Source: Chitinophagaceae bacterium
GTDB taxonomy: Bacteria > Bacteroidota > Bacteroidia > Chitinophagales > Chitinophagaceae
Direction: 5' to 3'
Assembly (NCBI GenBank): GCA_004322015.1
Contig: SCQT01000023.1
Coordinates: 1 to 37,523, forward strand
Length of the DNA: 37,523 bases
The notes beneath the pieces are model-generated. The model searched no databases and had not been told where the DNA came from. It saw only the letters and a list, made by a program, of their open reading frames with translations. Shown piece after piece: positions 32,427 to 37,523 of this stretch. Each line of letters starts with the position of its first letter. The first letter of the stretch is position 1. The position numbers and the translations under genes are program-made.

Positions 32427-35400
32427 ATGGAAAAAACTATATCAACTATCCGCAGCGGCGGGTGGGAAAAAACTTTCAAAGCCTTGCTTTTTATGAAATT
32501 AACTGTACTCTTTTTATTTCTTGGACTTGTTCAGGGATTCGGGAAGGCTTATTCACAAAATACCGAAGTGACCCTAAGCCTTCATAATGTCCGTTTGAGC
32601 AAGGCATTATCCGTTATTGAGCGGGAGAGCCATTTCCGCTTTTTATATAACAATAACGAAGTAAAAGGCACACAAAAAGTAAGCGTGCGAGCCACTAAAG
32701 AGCCCGTTCCGCAACTGCTGGACCGTTTACTGGCTCACACGGATTTAACCTATAAAATCCTTGCCAATAACCTCATCGTTATTGCACCGCATCCGGCTTC
32801 CATAGCTTTACAAAAACTAACAGGCAGCGTAACGGACAGCACGGGACAACCCCTCGTGGGCGTCACTATTAAAGTAAAAGGTACTTCACTCGGAACGGTT
32901 ACGGATGCCCAGGGAAATTTTTCGTTGGAAGTGCCCGACAATGCCATATTGGTGGTTTCCTACATTGGATACAATACCAAAGAAGTGCCCGTGAATGGGG
33001 AGACCACATTGCACATTACATTATCCGCGTCTTCCACTCTATTGAATCAAATTGTAGTGGTGGGATATGGCACACAACGGAAATTAGATGTGACCGGATC
33101 GGTAGCCGTGGTGAATGGTGATGATATTTCCAGACAATCCTCTCAAAATGCCATCAGCTCTTTACAAGGTAAAGTAGCCGGCGTACAGATCACTAACGCC
33201 GGTGCCCCCGGATCTTCTCCTTCAATCAGGATAAGGGGATTAGGCACTATTTATGGAGATCCTAATCCATTGTATGTCGTGGATGGTGTGTGGTTCAGCG
33301 ATATCAGCTTTTTAAACCCTGCCGATATTAAAAGCATCAGTATTTTGAAAGATGCCTCTGCAGAATCTATTTATGGCATACGGGCAGCAAATGGAGTAGT
33401 GTTGATAACGACCAATAAAGGCACTGCAGGAGAGACGACAACCGTAAATTATAATGGTTATGCCGGCTGGCAACATGTAACCAACCTGGTAAAAATGGCC
33501 AATGGTAATGAATATGCTAACTTAATAAATGAGAAAAGTATTTATAGTGGCGGTAATACAATCCTTCCCAATCCCAACCAATACGGGGAAGGCACAGACT
33601 GGTATCGCCAGATATTGCGTGATGCTTTTGTGACGAATCATCAGATATCGGTTAGCGGAGGAAGTGATAAATCCACCTATAACTTCTCATTGGGGTATTT
33701 GGATCAGGATGGCATCGTGAAGACAAATAATTATAAAAGGATCACGGCTGATCTGGAAAATGATATTCAGATATTTAAAAGCCTGAAAGTGGGATATAAT
33801 GTGGTCGCATCGGGAAGCAATTCTAGGGATATCCCCGGAGGTATTTTTCATCAGTTGTTCGGAGCACCTCCCATTGTGCCGGTAAGATATAAGGATGGTT
33901 CCTATGGAGATCCCGGAGATTTTGCCTTGGGGCAAGCCGTTTCTAATCCCGAAGTAACTCTTGACTTTTTCAACCAAAAGTCAAAGAATTACCGGGTCAG
34001 CGGAAATGTACATGGTGATTTGACCTTTTTGAAACATTTTACTTTTCACACGAGTGTGGGAGGTGAGTATGGGGAAGGTGAGGTAAGGAGCTATGTACCG
34101 GAATATCAGGCTACCTCCACTCAGAATAACATAACCAGTGTACTTACTATTTCACGGGCTGAAACACGTAACTGGATTGTGGAAAATACCCTGACTTACA
34201 AAAATAGTTTTGGGGATCACGATCTTACAGTCTTAGTCGGGCAGGGGGCGCAACAATATAAATCATATTCACTTACAGGGACAGCTTTTAACGTTCCGGG
34301 GAATACAAGCGATCAAATGTATTTGAAATTGGCCAGTGTAACAAATCAGGAGGGAGACACGACAATCCGTAACGGGCAACCATATAATGTGACAGATAAC
34401 GGCGATCTTTCTACCATTGCCTCCTATTTTGGAAGAGTGAACTATTCATTTAAACAAACCTATCTTTTAACCGCCTCTCTGCGCGCGGATGGATCTTCTA
34501 AGTTTACAGGGAATCAACGTTGGGGATATTTTCCTGCTATCGGTCTGGGTTGGATAATCAGCAATGAAGCTTTTATGCAAAATCAGCATTTATTCAATAC
34601 TTTAAAATTAAGAGGAAGCTGGGGCAAGATAGGAAATGCTTCCGTTCCTTCCAATTTGTCTATTCTTACGGTAGATCAGAGCCCGGGACTAACAGCCATA
34701 TTTGGACAGCCGGGCGTACCCTATACAGGTGCAAGTATTACCAGCATTGTGCCTCCGACCACCTATTGGGAAAGAGGAGTGGGTACAGATGTAGGATTAG
34801 AGGCTGCCTTATTCAACAACAGGCTGAACTTGGTTGCAGATTTTTATAATAAAAAAACAGAAAAAGCCATATTTGCCATTCCCATACTGGGATCCCTGGG
34901 TACCAGCGGGTCCACGATCATAGGTAATCAGGCTGACTTACAAAACAGGGGATTTGAATTGACGCTATCATGGGATCAGACCGTCAATAAAGATCTTAGT
35001 TTTCACATTAGCGCCAACGGCTCCCTGAATAATAACGAAGTATTATCTGTGTCCACCGGTAAGAATCCTATTTATGGCGGCGGGGCAGGAGCTACGGGAG
35101 GACAATTAACTACCCGTACTGTAGTGGGTCAGCCCATTGGTGAATTTTATGGTTATGAAGTAACAGGCATTTTCCAGAACCAGGATCAGATCACCAAATC
35201 TGCTCAGGTTAATACAGGAGCTCATCCAGGTGATTTTATTTATAAGGATGTCAACGGTGATGGAGTGATAAGCGGAAAAGACCGTGTACCTCTTGGAAAT
35301 CCCAATCCGAAATATTTATATGGCATCAATACAAGCATTACTTACAAACAATTCGATCTGATGCTTGACTTCCAGGGAGTGGCGGATGTATCTATCTATA

Positions 35401-35789
35401 ACGCCAATAAAGGTTTACGCTACGGGAATGAAAATTACACCCTGGATTTCTATGATCACCGCTGGCATGGAGATGGGACTTCCAACACCTATCCTTCGGC
35501 TAATATCGGGGGTGATCAAAACTATATCCCTAATTCATGGTACGTAGAAAGCGGGAGCTATTTCAGGATCAGGAATATGCAATTGGGATATAATGTTCCT
35601 TCTTCTTTAACCAACCGGTGGCATATCAAGCACCTGAGGATTTATGCCAATGCTCAGAATGCATTTAATTTCTTTAAATACACTGGATTTACACCGGAGG
35701 TTGGGGGAACTCCAACTAATGCGGGTATTGATACCAACACTTATCCCCTGTATGCTACCTATAATTTTGGTGTGAATCTTAGTTTTTAA
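32427..35789 (+). CDS. SusC/RagA TonB-dependent receptor with STN signalling domain
   Basis: A 1120-residue outer-membrane transducer-type receptor for glycan or other nutrient import. An extended signal peptide ends near residue 43 (AYSQ). The STN domain (about 47-120: VRLSKALSVIERESHFRFLY, LTYKILANNLIVIA) signals to FecR. A carboxypeptidase-D-regulatory-like domain follows (about 130-200: VTDSTGQPLVGVTIKVKGTS, DAQGNFSLEVPD). The SusC-specific plug begins at LNQIVVVGYGTQRKLDVTGS (207-226) and contains GVQITNAGAPGSSPSIRIRG. The barrel ends in TYPLYATYNFGVNLSF with a terminal Phe. It sits directly before susD, with sigma and anti-sigma genes upstream. Ligand unknown. Confidence 0.97.
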   Translation: MEKTISTIRSGGWEKTFKALLFMKLTVLFLFLGLVQGFGKAYSQNTEVTLSLHNVRLSKALSVIERESHFRFLYNNNEVKGTQKVSVRATKEPVPQLLDRLLAHTDLTYKILANNLIVIAPHPASIALQKLTGSVTDSTGQPLVGVTIKVKGTSLGTVTDAQGNFSLEVPDNAILVVSYIGYNTKEVPVNGETTLHITLSASSTLLNQIVVVGYGTQRKLDVTGSVAVVNGDDISRQSSQNAISSLQGKVAGVQITNAGAPGSSPSIRIRGLGTIYGDPNPLYVVDGVWFSDISFLNPADIKSISILKDASAESIYGIRAANGVVLITTNKGTAGETTTVNYNGYAGWQHVTNLVKMANGNEYANLINEKSIYSGGNTILPNPNQYGEGTDWYRQILRDAFVTNHQISVSGGSDKSTYNFSLGYLDQDGIVKTNNYKRITADLENDIQIFKSLKVGYNVVASGSNSRDIPGGIFHQLFGAPPIVPVRYKDGSYGDPGDFALGQAVSNPEVTLDFFNQKSKNYRVSGNVHGDLTFLKHFTFHTSVGGEYGEGEVRSYVPEYQATSTQNNITSVLTISRAETRNWIVENTLTYKNSFGDHDLTVLVGQGAQQYKSYSLTGTAFNVPGNTSDQMYLKLASVTNQEGDTTIRNGQPYNVTDNGDLSTIASYFGRVNYSFKQTYLLTASLRADGSSKFTGNQRWGYFPAIGLGWIISNEAFMQNQHLFNTLKLRGSWGKIGNASVPSNLSILTVDQSPGLTAIFGQPGVPYTGASITSIVPPTTYWERGVGTDVGLEAALFNNRLNLVADFYNKKTEKAIFAIPILGSLGTSGSTIIGNQADLQNRGFELTLSWDQTVNKDLSFHISANGSLNNNEVLSVSTGKNPIYGGGAGATGGQLTTRTVVGQPIGEFYGYEVTGIFQNQDQITKSAQVNTGAHPGDFIYKDVNGDGVISGKDRVPLGNPNPKYLYGINTSITYKQFDLMLDFQGVADVSIYNANKGLRYGNENYTLDFYDHRWHGDGTSNTYPSANIGGDQNYIPNSWYVESGSYFRIRNMQLGYNVPSSLTNRWHIKHLRIYANAQNAFNFFKYTGFTPEVGGTPTNAGIDTNTYPLYATYNFGVNLSF

Positions 35790-35809
35790 ATTCTTCAAAT
35801 AGAACCAAT

Positions 35810-37309
35810 ATGAAAACGAATCATAAAAAATATATGCCGCAGATGATACTTGTATTGTTAGTATCACTCATTTTTCTCTGGGGATGCGGCAATAAATTTT
35901 TAGAGGTTGCCCCACAGGGACAAAAAGAAAGTAAAAATTTCTGGCAATCCCAGGATGATGCATCGGAAGCCGTAAATGCCATGTATGCCTTTTTACACAG
36001 TTGGACAATGGTGGGATTTGCTCCCATGGCGGTGATGAGCATGCCTTCGGGAGATGTAGATAAAGGCAGCACGCCGGGAGACGCCACTTTCATGAATGAT
36101 TATATTCACTTCAGTGTCACATCCACACAAGGTCAGTTAAATGACTTTTGGACAGGTGAATATCAGGAAATCAATTTATGCAATCAGGTACTTGACCACG
36201 TGGACACCATGCATTTCAATGATAATCTCAGAAACCGTTTCATGGCTGAAGCTAAGTTTATTCGCGCCTTTTGTTACTTTCGTTTAGTAAGGGCTTTTGG
36301 CGGAGTTCCCTTACGCCTTCACCTTCCTCAAGGGACTAATGAATATAATATTCCAAGAACTTCCAAAGACAGCGTGTATGCCGCTATTGAAAAGGATCTG
36401 ACAGATGCGGCAGCAGTGTTGCCCGTAACTTATGATGCCGTTAATATAGGACATGCAACTAAAGGCGCTGCTCTCACCTTACTTGCCAAAGTAAGTATGT
36501 ACGAGAAAAAATGGCAACAGGTGTATGACTTAACCAATCAGGTAATTGCTGCAGGTGCATATCATCTTTTTCCTGATTTCGAACAAATGTTCCGTATAAA
36601 AAATGAGAATTGCTCCGAATCAATCTTTGAAATCCAATGTCAGAATATACCCGGGAACCCACAGGCATCCAATAGCCAGTATTCACAAATACAGGGCGAC
36701 AGAGATGTAAGCCCTTCAGTAGGGTGGGGATTTAATGTGCCCAACCAGTCTTTAGTCAATGCATTTGGCCCCGGTGACACACGATTAACAGGGACTGTTT
36801 TGTTTGCCGGTGAAACCACGCCAGAAGGAGATGTAGTTCCTCCGGCATCGCCTAACACTCCAACTATGTACAACATGAAATCCTATGTTCCGTTTGCACT
36901 TGCTGCAGCCAATAACTCATCTTATCCAGGCTGCGATCAAAATGTCAGGATATTACGTTATGCGGGCGTGTTGCTGATGAATGCAGAAGCGGCTAATGAG
37001 TTAGGGAATACAAGTCAGGCTCTCAATTCGTTGAACCAGGTCAGGGCACGGGCCAGGGGTAACAACCCCAATGCGGTACCGGATATTACTGAAACGAATA
37101 AGGACGCCCTGCGGCTTATCATCTGGCATGAGCGGCATCTGGAATTTGCCATGGAGTGGGACCGTTTCTTTGACCTCGTTCGCCAGGGAAGGGCAGCGCA
37201 AGTGCTGGGGCCTCAGGGATTCAAACAAGGTAAAAATGAACTGATGCCTATTCCTCAGAATGAAATTGATTTAAGTGCAGGCTTATTGACACAAAATCCA
37301 GGCTATTGA
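35810..37309 (+). CDS. SusD/RagB family nutrient-binding lipoprotein
   Basis: A 499-residue surface lipoprotein forming a lid on the SusC receptor encoded 20 bases upstream. The signal peptide ends in the lipobox SLIFLWGC (Cys26). The N-terminal SusD_3-like region includes FWQSQDDASEAVNAMYAFL, and the TPR-type scaffold contains RFMAEAKFIRAFCYFRLVRA, then FGGVPLRLHLPQ. The C-terminal RagB/SusD domain shows LLMNAEAANELGNTSQALNS, LNQVRARARG, LIIWHERHLEFAMEWDRFFD and LMPIPQNEIDLS. This is the common SusD class, unlike the one at 572. The bound glycan cannot be deduced. Confidence 0.97.
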   Translation: MKTNHKKYMPQMILVLLVSLIFLWGCGNKFLEVAPQGQKESKNFWQSQDDASEAVNAMYAFLHSWTMVGFAPMAVMSMPSGDVDKGSTPGDATFMNDYIHFSVTSTQGQLNDFWTGEYQEINLCNQVLDHVDTMHFNDNLRNRFMAEAKFIRAFCYFRLVRAFGGVPLRLHLPQGTNEYNIPRTSKDSVYAAIEKDLTDAAAVLPVTYDAVNIGHATKGAALTLLAKVSMYEKKWQQVYDLTNQVIAAGAYHLFPDFEQMFRIKNENCSESIFEIQCQNIPGNPQASNSQYSQIQGDRDVSPSVGWGFNVPNQSLVNAFGPGDTRLTGTVLFAGETTPEGDVVPPASPNTPTMYNMKSYVPFALAAANNSSYPGCDQNVRILRYAGVLLMNAEAANELGNTSQALNSLNQVRARARGNNPNAVPDITETNKDALRLIIWHERHLEFAMEWDRFFDLVRQGRAAQVLGPQGFKQGKNELMPIPQNEIDLSAGLLTQNPGY

Positions 37310-37347
37310 TGCAGGATCATTAATTATAAAAACTAAAAAATTGAATC

Positions 37348-37523
37348 ATGAAACTCAATCCATATAAAGTACTGTTTCTGATAGGTACGGTGGCCGTTAC
37401 CTTTTCTCTGACTTCCTGCCTTAAAAAATTTAATGCGGATTCTTATATGCCGGAGAAATCCTATGGAGGATTTACTAATTCAAATCAGATAGAACCCACT
37501 CACCTGGTCGCTTATTGGTCATT
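37348..37523 (+). CDS. Surface lipoprotein, probably LamG-like, N-terminal part (runs off window)
   Basis: A new gene begins 38 bases after susD and is cut by the window end after 58 complete codons. MKLNPYKVLFLIGTVAVTFS followed by LTSC gives a lipoprotein signal with Cys24. The following text ends ...QIEPTHLVAYWSF, which resembles the first strand of laminin G/concanavalin-like domains that Bacteroidota often encode directly after susCD. That would make it a surface glycan-binding protein or enzyme of the same locus. The lipoprotein call is firm; the domain call rests on about ten residues. Confidence 0.75.
   Translation, partial: MKLNPYKVLFLIGTVAVTFSLTSCLKKFNADSYMPEKSYGGFTNSNQIEPTHLVAYWS

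Overview
The window looks like chromosomal DNA of a free-living Bacteroidota, most likely from the Chitinophagaceae or a close relative. The evidence is two SusC/SusD outer-membrane pairs, an ECF sigma / FecR anti-sigma / SusC cascade with DUF4974 and STN domains, lipoproteins with short lipoboxes, TAnnTTTG-type -7 boxes, and the gene order miaB - sigma-54 activator - lptE - TPR protein - secG - mltG - yihY. I see no phage, insertion sequence, CRISPR array or plasmid module. The family assignment of the organism is inference; the phylum is well supported.

Layout. 1-2240: the 3' end of a SusC-like receptor, its SusD-like lipoprotein and a strong intrinsic terminator. 2350-2929: a decayed coding fragment, a tRNA-Gly(CCC), and two 109-bp tandem units that copy the tRNA 3' half with two hairpins inserted in the T arm. 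3051-6654: pgi, then a convergent PAP2-MFS pair. 6844-13548: miaB and an envelope-biogenesis cluster (sigma-54 activator without receiver domain, LptE-like lipoprotein, TPR protein, SecG, MltG, YihY/BrkB). 13789-18752: SGNH hydrolase, GH3 beta-glucosidase, and a convergent CocE/NonD hydrolase. 18811-22951: divergent rmuC and acnA. 23049-24445: a DUF4136 lipoprotein and an outer-membrane beta-barrel protein. 24707-27544: secreted sugar-phosphate-isomerase-like protein and a sulfatase. 27554-30005: a gene relic, an acyl-CoA ligase and a DUF488 protein. 30092-37523: an ECF sigma factor, FecR anti-sigma factor, SusC with an STN signalling domain, SusD, and the start of a surface lipoprotein that is probably LamG-like.

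How the genes work together. The right-hand block is a classical trans-envelope glycan-sensing locus: SusC/SusD bind and import an oligosaccharide, the SusC STN domain signals to FecR, and FecR releases the sigma factor, which presumably activates susCD. No glycoside hydrolase is visible in that block before the window ends. GH3, CocE-type hydrolase, SGNH hydrolase, sugar isomerase and sulfatase are all predicted to be exported and fit a polymer-degrading lifestyle. The central cluster is housekeeping for lipopolysaccharide export, protein secretion and peptidoglycan synthesis.

The least explained structure is intergenic. Several gaps carry degenerate tandem arrays with a 7-bp (sometimes 8-bp) period: a fixed core of 3-4 bases followed by variable bases. 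They often begin at or inside a stop codon and twice occur as inverted pairs able to form long hairpins. Together with the tRNA-tail repeats these are the best candidates for something undescribed.
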